From Tribonema minus (Eukaryota; Sar; Xanthophyceae; Tribonematales; Tribonemataceae), in contig JAFCMP010000113.1 in NCBI GenBank assembly GCA_017506865.1, positions 248,001 through 312,000 of the forward strand: a DNA stretch of 64,000 nucleotides, in the 5' to 3' direction. Below the pieces are notes generated by a model, which saw only the letters and a list, made by a program, of their open reading frames with translations, was not told where the DNA came from and ran no database searches. A program made the translations under genes and the position numbers. Positions 14,901-24,616 of this stretch are shown here, piece by piece; within the stretch, counting starts at the first letter, position 1; every line of letters begins with the position of its first letter.

Positions 14901-15569
14901 AATCTACGAATCAGAATTCCACTATGTGCCATGCCTCGAATGTCGGCTGTCATGTGCTGGTGCCACCAATCAAGCATCGACATGCCGTGGACGGCATCAT
15001 CCATCGCGGCGGCAAGCTCAATTGTGATTTGGTGTAGCAGACATCATGCTGCCGCAGGGGCATGCAAACAGTGTGCAGGCAGTATTGTGTCACCTACTGC
15101 ACATGTGAGGCACCTATGCGTTTCTCAGCCTGCTGAGCCAGGCTGCGCGACAAGCGCACGCATCAGCGAAGCAAACGCAACCACCTGCTTCCTTCTGCCC
15201 CCCAACACTTACAACAGCCGGTCCGTGCGCACCACACATTGCCTTCAAACCCAAACCCCACCCCTCACCCTGAACGTTGCATCGCGGCCGTCACGTTCAC
15301 TTGTTGCATCTGCTGCTGCGCCGCGCAACTGTGCTCGCGCCGACAGCGGCTTCCTGAGCACCGCGGAGCTCATCGAGGTCCTCAAGGCCAACCACATGCA
15401 GAGCGCGGCGGCGGTCGCCAAGAAGGCGGCGACGATCATGCGCCAGGCCGACGCCGACGGCAGCGGCACGCTCAGCTACGAGGATTTTGTGACCGTTGTT
15501 CGTCGTTTCCCCAACATCTGCTTCCCGAACGTGCGGCGGCAGGGCGAGATCGTCGCCGCCGCCGAGTAG
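1462..15569 (+). CDS. Double-C2, four-EF-hand calcium-sensor protein (13 exons)
   Basis: Exons: 1462-1632, 2725-2817, 3440-3557, 4646-4727, 5490-5547, 5973-6175, 7603-7810, 8688-8948, 10395-10493, 12198-12431, 13023-13088, 14433-14548, 15347-15569. All junctions are GT-AG and in phase, giving 643 residues and a TAG stop. Residues 1-155 form one C2 domain ([35 protein letters not shown]) and about 150-300 a second ([26 protein letters not shown]). EF-hand loops lie at 356-367 ([12 protein letters not shown]), 392-403 (split by an intron), 566-577 ([12 protein letters not shown]) and 605-616 ([12 protein letters not shown]); all keep acidic positions 1, 3 and 12. The last pair plus an RRFPNICFP tail resembles EF-hand tails of LPCAT-type proteins, but no acyltransferase or decarboxylase domain is present. 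Likely role: calcium-dependent membrane-binding adaptor. The start is the first ATG of the exon; an internal acceptor 14 nt upstream means N-terminal exons could be missing. Confidence 0.85.
1719..1939 (+). repeat. Two tandem copies of C2 exon 1 3' edge plus donor
   Basis: At about 1719-1797 and 1869-1932 the intron repeats the end of the preceding exon (GTCGCGCTGCACCCCTA onward). The nearer copy runs through the exon-intron junction (CACGGTGCGTAC against CACGGTATGTTC). The further copy has lost the last bases. They look like serial duplications of an exon edge and are not separate exons. Confidence 0.75.
2250..2620 (+). repeat. Three upstream copies of the C2 exon 2 acceptor edge
   Basis: CAGATCCGCGGCGGCGGCG-like segments at about 2256, 2420 and 2571 precede the real exon start at 2725. 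Spacing is about 150-165 nt, and the first two carry the same GATG/GGCATGAC continuation. Phrases such as CAACCTCAATGTTG recur between them, so the repeating unit includes intron plus the first bases of the exon. Confidence 0.7.
2886..3060 (+). repeat. Two copies of C2 exon 2 donor edge with telomere-like tails
   Basis: At about 2892-2975 the exon end (GGACAGGGCCAACTGGACC) plus its donor and the following intron (CGCAGCCCCAGGG...TTAGGGTTGGCACTG) is repeated. A shorter, more decayed copy follows at 2999-3060. Each copy ends in a TTAGGGTTGGCACTG phrase and so carries a telomere-type hexamer with it. Confidence 0.75.
5328..5365 (+). repeat. Decayed copy of C2 exon 5 start
   Basis: CAGGTGCCACGAGGGGCGCG at 5339-5358 matches the start of the real exon at 5490 (CAGATGCCACGAGGGGCGCG) with its acceptor, about 150 nt upstream. 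The remainder has diverged. It is part of the same exon-edge pattern seen in the other introns of this gene. Confidence 0.6.
6318..6835 (+). repeat. Four copies of C2 exon 6 3' edge and donor
   Basis: The last 30 or so bases of the exon ending at 6175 (GACGCGCTCGTCGGCGCCGC, then GGACATCAG and the donor GTGCGCC) recur at about 6322-6360, 6449-6497, 6618-6653 and 6785-6822. The (GCC)n intron start follows each time. Spacer phrases (CACGCTGCGCACCTCTTGCAC) recur too, giving a unit of about 125-170 nt. Each copy offers a potential alternative 5' splice site. Confidence 0.85.
7240..7500 (+). repeat. Two upstream copies of C2 exon 7 acceptor edge
   Basis: GCCGCCGCAGCCTGCTGCCG with its following exon bases occurs at about 7241 and 7421 before the real exon at 7603, at a spacing of about 180 nt. 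The second copy stays open across the duplicated part ([15 protein letters not shown] against [15 protein letters not shown]), so it could act as an alternative acceptor or partial exon. The intron phrase GGCAGCGCTCAACTC is repeated with each unit. Confidence 0.85.
8032..8086. repeat. Head-to-head telomere-type repeat island
   Basis: About six TTAGGG units run directly into about three and a half CCCTAA units (GGGTTAGGGTAACCCTAACC at the junction), making a perfect inverted arrangement inside the intron after exon 7 of the C2/EF-hand gene. This is the signature expected of a telomere-telomere join or a two-sided insertion of telomeric DNA. A decayed copy of the exon 7 3' edge follows at about 8110-8195 (GCGTTCGACGACACGGA). 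Confidence 0.9.
8555..8600 (+). repeat. Copy of EF-hand exon 8 acceptor edge
   Basis: GACACGCCACCAGGCCGACG at 8546-8565 repeats the region around the real acceptor at 8687 (GACACGCCATCAGGCTGACG), about 130 nt upstream. The shared phrase CATACC(A)AT with ACACCATCAA recurs in both units. Confidence 0.65.
9040..9370 (+). repeat. Three copies of EF-hand exon 8 3' edge and donor
   Basis: The exon end ending at 8948 (GACGAGGAGGTGGACGCCAT onward, with GGGGACGGGCAG and donor GTGCGTCAC) recurs at about 9047-9110, 9147-9220 and 9303-9370. Spacers share AAGTT-TCGTAAGTTCCG phrases. The first copy is nearly exact and the later ones are progressively altered. Each retains a GT donor in the right place. 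Confidence 0.88.
10491..10571 (+). repeat. 39-bp tandem duplication at the exon 9 donor
   Basis: The sequence beginning AAGGTATTTAGTGACATTGA, which includes the 5' splice site of the exon ending at 10493, is immediately repeated 39 bp further on, almost without change. It is the youngest and simplest instance of the edge duplications in this gene: exon tip, donor and intron start copied once. Confidence 0.9.
11176..11210 (+). repeat. Telomere-type (TTAGGG)n island
   Basis: Five and a half perfect TTAGGG units sit within the intron between exons 9 and 10 of the C2/EF-hand gene. Looser TTAGGG or CCCTAA runs occur in other introns, for example near 3993-4018, 14620-14650, 41543-41580 and 42965-43018. 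Confidence 0.9.
11425..12065 (+). repeat. About four upstream copies of exon 10 acceptor edge
   Basis: Segments like GCGACGCGGAGCGCCGCCGC preceded by a CCGTTCCGCGCAG-type acceptor occur at about 11440, 11600, 11780 and 12005 before the real exon at 12198. They are separated by repeated intron phrases (TTTGTGAACTTCAAC followed by GTAGGGCGCCACCGCCAGCG). Spacing is about 165-225 nt. The copies contain only the first 40 or so bases of the exon. Confidence 0.85.
13701..14152 (+). other. Lower-GC intron segment with a 125-aa ORF and short inverted repeat
   Basis: Within the intron between exons 11 and 12 of the C2/EF-hand gene lies an open frame (13701-14078, 125 residues) of more balanced composition than the surrounding intron. 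I recognise no family; it contains [20 protein letters not shown]. Just after it a perfect 10-bp inverted repeat (CCTAGTGCAT at 14081-14090, ATGCACTAGG at 14143-14152) brackets 52 nt. It could be an inserted element remnant or chance; confidence that it encodes protein is low. Confidence 0.25.
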
Positions 15570-15984
15570 CGCGCGCGAGTGCGGCGCGCGCGGGTGCGGC
15601 GCGGTTGCCAACGTTGTTGTCATTGCATTTGGTCAGCGTCCTTGGTGAAAGGATATAGTGACCTGGATGTGAAAGCGGCCCGCTTCATGCATGCCGTCTG
15701 CTTGTCTGTCGTTGTCATTAGTCGTTGTCAGCGTTGGCACGCAAGCATGGTCACACGTGCAACATGCGATGGCACCAGGATGTAAGTTGTTGCACTCGCC
15801 ATCTGAGTCAACGGATACTTCGGAACGAGCAGAATTTTACGGAGGAAATGTTAGAAAAAGCAGGCTCGCTCCGAAGGGGCGCTCTAAACATCGAGGGCTG
15901 CACACAACCTCCCGAAGCTTCGCAAACTAGCAAGCAGCAAACTAGCAAGCAGCAGACAGCAAGAGTTCAACCAGCACCAGCAAC

Positions 15985-17768
15985 ATGAGCGGCAGATGGG
16001 CAATGCTGACCGCGGTATGTCTCACGCTCCTGAGTAGTGCAGCCTTGGCTCGGGAGGAACAACATCGTTCCCCACAACGACACCTGCGCGGTGGCAGACG
16101 CCTGCCGGTAGCTGCGCCTACTGTTCCCACATCACGGCTGCCGGTGCCGCCGCAGCTGTACGATGTAGCGATTCTAGATCTCATGGAGCCAGGTCACCGC
16201 GAGCAGGAGCTAGGCGGCGCACAGTTCCAGACCGTGGTCAAGTTTGGCGAGATCAAGACGCTGCGGTACCCGAACCTCGTCAAGGGCTATCTAGACCAGG
16301 GCTTTGAGGTACGCGCTACTTGAGTGTTTTGCAGAGGGCTCGCAATCCACTGCACTGCATGAAGCACATTGCAGCACCCGCCAATGCACATGAGTACCTT
16401 GAACTGACACCCAGAGATGTCTGTGCAAGCACCGGCACCCCTTGCATATTGTTGGTATTGTGCTAACTGCACCACTTTTCTTTCCTCCTGTGCAGGTTGT
16501 CATGGTGATGGAGTTCCTGGACGACGAGGTGAAGACCAACCTGGACCTCATCGCAGATGGCTACTACGACGACTACCTCTACCGCTTCATCGACGAGATG
16601 ATAGACGACGGCAACAGGGCCGTCACCATCCGCCCGCTCCACGAGTTCAACGGCGACTGGTACGCCTGGGGCACGCAGGCGGGCGGCAACAACGACATCC
16701 CCACCTTCATCGCGGCGTGGCAGCACATCCACAGGGTCTTCACGTCCAAGCGCGCCAACGTCCAGTTTCAGCTCGCCTACAACTGCAAGAACGGGCAGAA
16801 CGACGACACGCCCTTCACGGCGTGGTGGCCGGGCGCGCAGTACGTGGACATGGTGGTCTGCAGCGGCTACAACCGTGCCGGCTCGCCCGGCTACGAGGAC
16901 GTAGAGTGGCAGTCGTTCGAGGACATGTTCGCGCCCGCCTACGCGCAGATGGCAGCGCTCAACCCGACTGTGCCGCTAGGCATCGGCGAGACGAGCACCG
17001 TGGAGCTGGCGGGCTACGACAAGGCGCAGTGGATCCGCGACGCGTTCGCCTCCATGGCCACCGCCTTCCCACGCCTGCGCCAAGCGTGAGTGCCACCTCA
17101 TGCTTCTATTGCCTTAGCATCAAACAGCGTGTTTCTGCCATGAAGCTATATGTGTGGCGACCATCGTCCTGCGCGCACGCCAAGCGAGAGTCACAGGCAG
17201 CGTTGTTGGACCAAGCGTCTCGCGTGTCAGGTGTCTGCGTTGTGAGCTACCACAGCTGTGGAGCAGAGCTGCGGTAACCACAGTAGCCTCTGCGTGCGTG
17301 TACTGGTAGATGGCCTGTGAGACATTTACGTCTGTAACATCAGCATTTGAGACGGGTACATATGTCCTGCGAGTGCGGGCACAACACACACCAATGAGCT
17401 GTTGCCACGCAAAAGTCAGCCTCTGACCTCACCCCCCCCCTTATCCCCCCCCCAACAGCACCTGGTTCCTCCAGAACAAGGACGACGGCGAGTGGGACCT
17501 CAACTCCGAGGAGCAGATCACCGCCTTCAGCAAGGGCCTCCTGCAGTACACCCCCCAGGGTCTCGCGCAGACGCCCTTCAACTACCTGCCGCTCTCTGAC
17601 ACGAACGGCGACGGCATCATCAACGGCGACGACGCGCCGCCGCCGCCGCTGGCCATCGACGTCAACAACAACGGTGTCATAGACGCCGCCGAGGTGCTGC
17701 CTGCCACTGGTGTTGCGCCTGTGGTGGTGGTGCCCACGGCTCAGCGGATGGCGGCAGCACTGCCTTAA
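15985..17768 (+). CDS. Secreted GH26-type beta-mannanase with C-terminal calcium loops
   Basis: Three exons (15985-16308, 16496-17085, 17459-17768), in phase, encode 407 residues ending in TAA. Residues 1-22 are a signal peptide (MSGRWAMLTAVCLTLLSSAALA), so the enzyme is predicted to enter the secretory pathway. The domain matches glycoside hydrolase family 26: RPLHEFNGDWYAWG holds the expected acid/base Glu158 (known HEMN-type motif) and GIGETSTVEL the expected nucleophile Glu273, with TWFLQNKDDGEWDLN near the end of the barrel. Two EF-hand or dockerin-like loops follow at about 352-363 (DTNGDGIINGDD) and 372-383 (DVNNNGVIDAAE). Expected activity is hydrolysis of beta-1,4-mannan-type or related glycans; exact substrate cannot be read. 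The gene starts 416 bp after the C2/EF-hand stop on the same strand. A paralogue lies inverted at the right end of the window. Confidence 0.87.
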
Positions 17769-18715
17769 GGGCTTGTTGGGGGGGCAGCGGGGCTGTTGTG
17801 TGATTGTGGCGGCGCAGCTGGGCTGCGTCGCATTGTGTTTGGGTCTATCTGTCTTGCGCGGTTCTGGAACCGCTTGCTCGTGTAGATGTGGAGGCCGGAG
17901 TCATTGTGTGCACCTCATGCGCTGCAGTACAGGTTATCATATTCGGGGTTTGCGGCTCTCATCATAGCAATTTTCACAGGACTGGTGGTAAGCACAGGGG
18001 TTTGTTCACCCTCTGTTCCACCACATTATATGGCTGAAACACACCCCGGTTCGGGATTCAGCGGCGCACTAGCTGCAATGTGCAAGTTTTGATTCACAAA
18101 GCCGCATGCGCAGGTCGATTTCAATTGCGGACCATCAGTTCGCTTTTTGTGCTCGCGTGTGTACGGTATCCGATCCGCCGCCATGTGACACTCGTGCATA
18201 TGGCGAAGGGTAGAGGGGTGCCGCACACAGCAGCCCTCATTTGTTCTTCTTTTTCACGGTTTTGATGCTGTGAGCCGCCCTTGGGCGGTTGAGCTCGGAG
18301 AGCACATGGTCACTGGCCATCACAATCGCTCTCCTGTGTGTGTGCTCGTAATGTCAATACACAGCAGTGGTGTTTGAACTGGTACAGCTCCTGTCTCTTT
18401 CTTAATGTGCTTGCATTGCCTGTGCTTGGAATGCGCGTGATTCCGCATTTTTGCACGATTCATGATTCACAGGTTTGGCATGCACGCCCATGTGTTTGCT
18501 GACCACTTGTTCACTGGCCACAGCAATGTTTTATGTGCTTCATTGGGCAAGGGATGTATGAGCTTTTGAGATGCATCATCATACAGGGTGCTTGTCATGT
18601 TGATGTCACCATCAGCCTCCCAATGATTGGCACCTGGTTTGCAAGATAGAAGTATCTTACTCCATGCTGCGGACGGCGTTGGGCCCTGCTCATTATGTAC
18701 TAGTCGAGATGCCAC
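17110..18715 (+). repeat. Left copy of a 1.6-kb inverted duplication
   Basis: From GH26 intron 2 through its last exon to about 18715, the sequence is matched in reverse orientation at about 62523-64000. Matches include the intron (AAGCTATATGTGTGGCGACC), the 3' flank (ACTGCAGCGCATGAGGTGCA in the other strand) and the end (TTGGGCCCTGCTCA). The right copy has internal deletions and point differences. Bases 15497-15720 are matched separately at about 62285-62522. Confidence 0.88.
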
Positions 18716-19034
18716 TTTTGCGCGAGTAAACTACGTGTAGTACTAGTACTGTAATGTAAAAACTTCCGCCCCTCCAGCGGAAAAAAAATACCTTCGAGAA
18801 GGGAGAACATACCCTGCCGGCTTCGGTCATCAGGGCGCCAAAATTCAAAAAAGTGTCGCTCGCGCCAAGCACGCACACAGCTGAGCCCCCAGTGGCTCTG
18901 GACGCAAGCAAAGGGGGCAATCTGGCAGCAGCAGTGGCAAGAAGCGACCTAAAACTCTGCAGACGCTTCCGAAGTGGTTTCGGGAGCTCAAGGCACCCCG
19001 GAGGACGGATAGTCCTGGCACTGGCGACACTGAG
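17769..19034. other. Intergenic, no gene recognised
   Basis: Apart from the duplicated 3' flank of GH26 (up to about 18715) I see no convincing coding exon. From about 18885 to 19034 the frame leading into ORC4 is open (for example KKRPKTLQTLPKWFRELK) with a possible acceptor CCCCCAG just upstream, so an additional N-terminal part of ORC4 may lie here. Confidence 0.5.
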
Positions 19035-22000
19035 ATGCCGCATGCTCAGAGTGACTCAAGAACAGGTGCATCTCCAAAGGCATCTGCTGCACGACTCGAT
19101 GCGGTGTTGGCAACGCCGGGCATTGTATTGGCGAGAGGTGTGAGCGCTCGCTCCGCAAAGAGAGCCGCAGCTGCAGCAGCTCAGGCTTCAACCGCAAGGA
19201 GCTCAGGCAAGAGGCAGAGGAGCGCACCACGCAACAGAAATGAAGGGCGCAGTGATGCCGCCAGTACTGCAACTCCGTCAGCAGCAGCTTTGGCAGAAGC
19301 AGGTGATGCAGCAGCTGCACCATCAGCGACACACGGCAGCAGTGCGCGACGCTCCGGCAGCAAGCGTGGCCGTGGTACTCCTGCGACAGGTGGCGGTCGC
19401 AAAAGCAGGCGTGAACCCCTCTCACCAGTTCATGAAACCAGTGGCGACGGCACTGGTGTCGCGACTGCTGCGCAAGCGGCAGCGGAGCCAGCGGCGAGCA
19501 TTGAGGTCGCCGACGCAGCAGCAGCGACCAGCAGCCGCAAAAGCAGCAGCAAGCGCCCAAGGACCACAACAAGGCTAGCCACGGGCAGTCCAAGCGGCGC
19601 TACGGCTGCGCCGCCTAAATATCGTGCGCCCGACGCGCCAGAAGGCGGCGACGCGGACACAGGGAGCCCCAGCACGAAGAGGGCGCGCACAGACAGCGGG
19701 GGCACCAGCAGCGCTCACCCCCCCCAGGCTGGCTCCGCTGGCAGCGCGCCGGCCGCGGCCGCTGGTACCGCTGCTGCCAACAGAGCTGCCACGCCGCAGC
19801 ACGCGCCGGCTGACGCAGGGCAAGCGGTGCGCCGGAGCGCTGCGGCGGGCGGCGGCTCCGGCAGAAAAGCCCGGAAGGGCAGGACGCCTGCGACTCATGC
19901 TGTCAGCGTCAGCAGCGAACCGCAAGATGCAGCAGAAGCTGGTGGCGAGGATCAGGCGTGTGATGGCATTGCTGTCGCTGCCGCTGCTCCTGCTGCTGCT
20001 GCTGCGGCGGCGGCAACTGGTGGCGAGGATCAGGCGTGTGATGGTGTTGCTGTAGCTGCTGCTGCTGCTGCTGCTGCAGCGGCGGCGGCGGCGGCGGAAA
20101 CTGCTGGTGAGGATCAGGCGTGCGATGGTGTTGCTGTAGCTGTAGCTGCCGCTGCTCCTGCTGCTGCGGCGGAAGCTGGTGGTGAGGATCAGGAGTGTGA
20201 CGGCATCGCTGGCGCTGCCGCTGCTCCTGCTGCTGCTGCTGCGGCGGCGGCGGCGGCGGCGGCGTCGCCGCAGCCGCCGCCGGCGACGCCGCCGCCACCG
20301 CCGGCTGGACAGGCACACACACCCAGCCCTGCAACAACCGTGGTCTTCAGCACCGGCGGCGGTGGCAGCGGCGGCGGCAGCAGCAGCGGCGGCGGTGGCG
20401 GCAGCAGCAGCGACGACGATGACGGTGCCGACAGCGGCCATGAATCTAGAGCGTCGCAAGCCGCCGGCAGGCAACGGCCGTTGGGCGCTTCGCAGTCGCC
20501 GCCGTCGCCGCTGGCGAGCATGGCGGAGCAGGTGAGGGCGTGCCGCGCGGTGGTACGGAGCCAGCTGATGGCGGGGGGGAGCGCGGAGTGCGTGGGGGCG
20601 CCGCCCGGGGCGCAGCAGCCGTACGACCTGCTGTACAGCAGCCTCAAGACAGTGGTGAGCAGCGCGAATGAATTCCGTTTGAGCAGGGCGCACTCGCGTC
20701 GGCGGCGCGCGCACCTGTCTAACGTCGGGACTGAGTGCTGCTGGGCCATGCGTGGAACAGGCTCATTATGTCCCTGGCGCTTGCTGGCCTTCCGCGCAAT
20801 GTGATGGCGAGGCCGGACACACCTGCCTTGCGGTGCCGCTGCCGCGCGACAGCGCACATTGTGCTCTGTGCTTTGCTGCATCGTTGAAGACTTGCGGCGG
20901 CGTTGGTTGCGATAGCAGCGCCTGAGAAAGGCACGCACAGAGTCGGCGCCCGTGCACACAAGGCACATTGCATGCAGCACTGCTCTGGGCCATCAGACTG
21001 CCTAGGCGATGTCGATAAGGACATGATGCGCAACTCTGCACGTTGTCCATCGGACATGATGCGCAACTCGGCATGTTGTCAATGTGGCATGTCGCACATC
21101 GTTGCAGGTACTGGCATATGTACGCTATGTAGAAGCATCCGGTGCCATCATCACAGGATTGGTTCTGATTCGCGACGGTACATGAGGCACGTCGTGCGTG
21201 CACATGCTTTGCAGCAGCTGGCGCAGCACACGCGTCCCGGCAGGCCTGAGCGCTGGTGCCCGTTGCTGAGTGCTGTTGCCCGTCGCTGAGCGCTGATGCC
21301 CGTCGCTGAGCACCGATGCCAGTTGCTGAGCGCTGATGCCCGTTGCTGAGCACTGATGCCGGTGCCGCGCGCCGCGCTCCTCCTTTTTCCCAAATTTGGG
21401 CATGCCCCCAGTAATAGGTGCCTGCGATGCATGCTTCTGCTGGTCTGCTTCAAGGACCGAGGTAATGATGGAGCGCTGCGGCGCTGCAACGGACCGGCGC
21501 GCCAGGTCACCTGCACTCCTCATCGCACAAGCAGCCCGAGGCTCGTACTGTACTGCTTGCCCGCGCGCATGCCCATCGCTGAGGGCTGTTGCCCATCGCC
21601 GCCGCGCGCGCGCCGCGCAGGTGCACGGGCGCCAGAGCATCAACGTCCTGCTGGTCGGCTACCCCGGGTGCGGCAAGACGCTGCTCGTGAGGCGCGTGCT
21701 CGCCGACCTGGCGCGGAGCCGTGCTGCTGCTGCTGGTGCCGCAACGGCGACTTCAGAATCTGCTGAGGGCGATGACGCTCAGCGCAGCGGCGATGGGGAA
21801 GGGGGTGGCGATGCGGAAGGGGGTGGCAATGGGGGAGGGGGGGGCGATGGGGGAGGGGGCGGCAACGGGGGAGGGGGCGGCGATGGGGGAGGGGGCGGCG
21901 ATGGGGGAGGGGGCGGCGATGAGGAAGGGGGCGGCGATGGGCAGGGGGGCGGTGGGGGAGGGGGGGGCAATGGGGGAGGGGGCAGCGATGGGGGAGGGGG

Positions 22001-24585
22001 CGGCGGCGGGGGGGCGGAGCAGCGCGGTGCCGCGGGCAGCACGGCGGCGCCGCTGCGCGTGGTGTGGGTGGACGGCGCGATGGTGTCGGACGACGCCGCG
22101 GCGCTGCAGGAGGTGAGCGCAGCGGCGACGGTCGCGATGGCTGAAGTTATGAGACGTTTGCGCCTTGCGGTGCGTAACTGACAGTTCGTGACGTCGCGCG
22201 GTAGTGCTTCCACGAGGTGTTGCAGAGCGTGCTGATGGGGAGCGCGCGTGCCTCCAACTTCAAGATTGAAGTATGTCAGACAGTGACATGGGCCAGTGCT
22301 GGCGAACGCCGTGCCAGCACACGCCCAGGTGCATGGTCGGCCTGCGGTCAATGCAAGACCTCAACATCGACTTTAAGCAAGTGGCCCTGAGCAACAGCGT
22401 CGGCAGCACCGATATTTTGATCCCCCCCCCACACAAGCCCTCTCTCCGCCAGAGTCAGCAACCCCTCTTGAGACGCTTCATCATGTGATGGAGCACAGAC
22501 GCAGAGAGCAGCATGTGCTGCACGCCGCAGGTGGCGTCGGCGGCGGCGGCGGCCGCACCGGCGCAAAGTCTCAATACAGCACCCCCCTACATGCACACCT
22601 GCCCACTTGCGCAGCAGGCGTCGGGTCCCTTTCGGCGGCTGTCAGCACTCACTCGAGTCTGCCGCCGCTCGCAGTTGCGCCGAGTTGCAGCACATTTGCG
22701 CAGATCGCCGTTGAACAACGGACCGCGCATCTCAGCGCGTGCCGCGCGCGAACGCGGCACGCGGCTGAGGTGACGCTCCCAGTCACTGAGCGCTGCTGCC
22801 GCTGCCGCCGCCGCCGCCGCCGCTGCTGCCGCGCGCGCAGGTCGCGGACCAGCTGTCCGGGCACGCCGCGCGCCGCCACGCCGCCGGCAACCACAACGCC
22901 AATCTGGCGCTTGTCATGGACTCGATCAGACTCGCGGCGCTCGAGGGCGCCCCCGTCGTGTTCGTGCTACGCAACTTCGACGCGTTCGCCAAGACGTACA
23001 GGGCGGCAGGGAGCGGCGGCGCCGGCGCCGGCGCCGGCGCCGGCGGCGGCACGGCGCGGCTGCAGCGCCAGAGCCTGCTGTATGCGCTGCTGGACGTTGC
23101 GCAGGTGCCGTGCGCATGCTCCGTGACCACGCAGGATTCCGCTCCGTGCGTGGCAGCGCTAGCCCCAGGGTTAGGGTTCGGGCTGGGTGCCCTGCGCAGG
23201 CCTGCAACCCTAGTCCGCTGCTCTTCAGGTCTCTCATCACCAGCACCTTTGCAACGAGCGTGCGCATCTCACGTCGCGGCAGCCGCGGTGATGACGTTCA
23301 TTCGAAGCGCATGAGGTCATTCATGGCACTCCCCTGGTCTCATGCTGCGTTTCCACGCGCGTAATCAGCGCCTTGCGCACGACCGCCGCGCGCATGTTCT
23401 GTTGAGCATTACCATATCATGAGCACAGACACCCCCCCCCTGTGTGGTGCACGGCTGCAGGACACTGTCGCTGAGCACTGACGCGCGCTCCTCCCGCGCT
23501 CGCGCAGGACCCCGCCGCGTGCGCCGCCGTGGTGGGCCTGTCCTCACGCCTCAACGCGCTGGACCGCCTCGAGAAGCGCCTGGCGTCGCGCTTTAGCAGC
23601 AAACAGGTGTGTGCGCGCGCAATTGCCTGTTGAAGTTGAAGTTGCAACGCCACGCAACGCCTCGAGAAGCGCCTGCGGTCGCACTTCAGCAAGCGGGTGC
23701 GTACGGTGCGCGCGCGCGATTTTTTGCGGCGCGCTGAAGTTGAAGTTGAAACTGCAGCGGTAGCGCCACGCACCGCCTCGAGAAACGCCTGCAGCCGCGC
23801 CTTCAGCAGTGAGCAGGTGCGTACGGTGCGCGCGCGCGATCGCGTGCTGAAGTTGAAGTTGAAGTTGTAGCGGCAGCGCCACGCACCGCCTCGAGAAACG
23901 CCTGCAGCCGCGCTTCAGCAGCGAGCAGGTGCGTATGGTGCGTGCGCGCGATCGCGCGCTGAAGTTGAAGTTGAAGTTGTGGCGGCAGCGCCACGCACCG
24001 CCTCGAGAAGCGCCTGCAGTCGCGCTTCAGCAGCAAGCGGGTGCATATGGCATGCCTGCGCAATCGCTTGTGGAAGTTGAAGTTGTGGTTGCGGTCGCCT
24101 TCAGAGGCGGGGGCGAGCTTTCAGTCTAGCGCTGAAACAGCTTGTCTCGTGGCTGGGGCAGAGCGAGACCAGGCAGCGAGCCGCGCAGTGCAGCGGGCGC
24201 AGCCAATGGCGCACCCCTGCAGCGTTCTGGCGTGTCATCTGTCGAAGTTAGTCCTCAACTACACCATGATCGAATTCCCCTTCCCTCCCTCCCCTCCCCC
24301 CCCCCCCCCCCCCCCCCGCGCGCCGCGAATGCCAGATTTACATGCCGCCGCCGCAGCCGCAGGACGTGGCGCACGCCCTTGCCCTCACGCTCACACTGCC
24401 GGCGGCGGATGACGGCGCCACCAGCGGCGGCGCTGCGCGCAGCCCTATTTCCGCCAAATACCGCAGTGCCTGGAACAGCCGCATTGCCGCGCTCTTTCCG
24501 TTTGAGGACAGCGACAACAGCGCGGCTACGGCGCGCATCCAAGATGGCGGCGGCGGCAGCAGCGGCGGCGGCGGCCGCCGCGACG

Positions 24586-24616
<31 letters not shown>

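Noticed and set aside
19575-20714. 379-aa minus-strand open frame
   Set aside because: Lies opposite ORC4 exon 1; Arg/Ala-rich shadow of GC-rich repeats, with no domain and no splice logic.
21779-22351. Proline-rich minus-strand protein
   Set aside because: Antisense of the Gly-rich insert in ORC4 exon 2; no independent support.
23607-24040. CRISPR array, because of regular 110-120-bp repeats
   Set aside because: Repeats are coding exon ends with donors; spacers are repeated as well, there are no unique spacers, and the context is eukaryotic.
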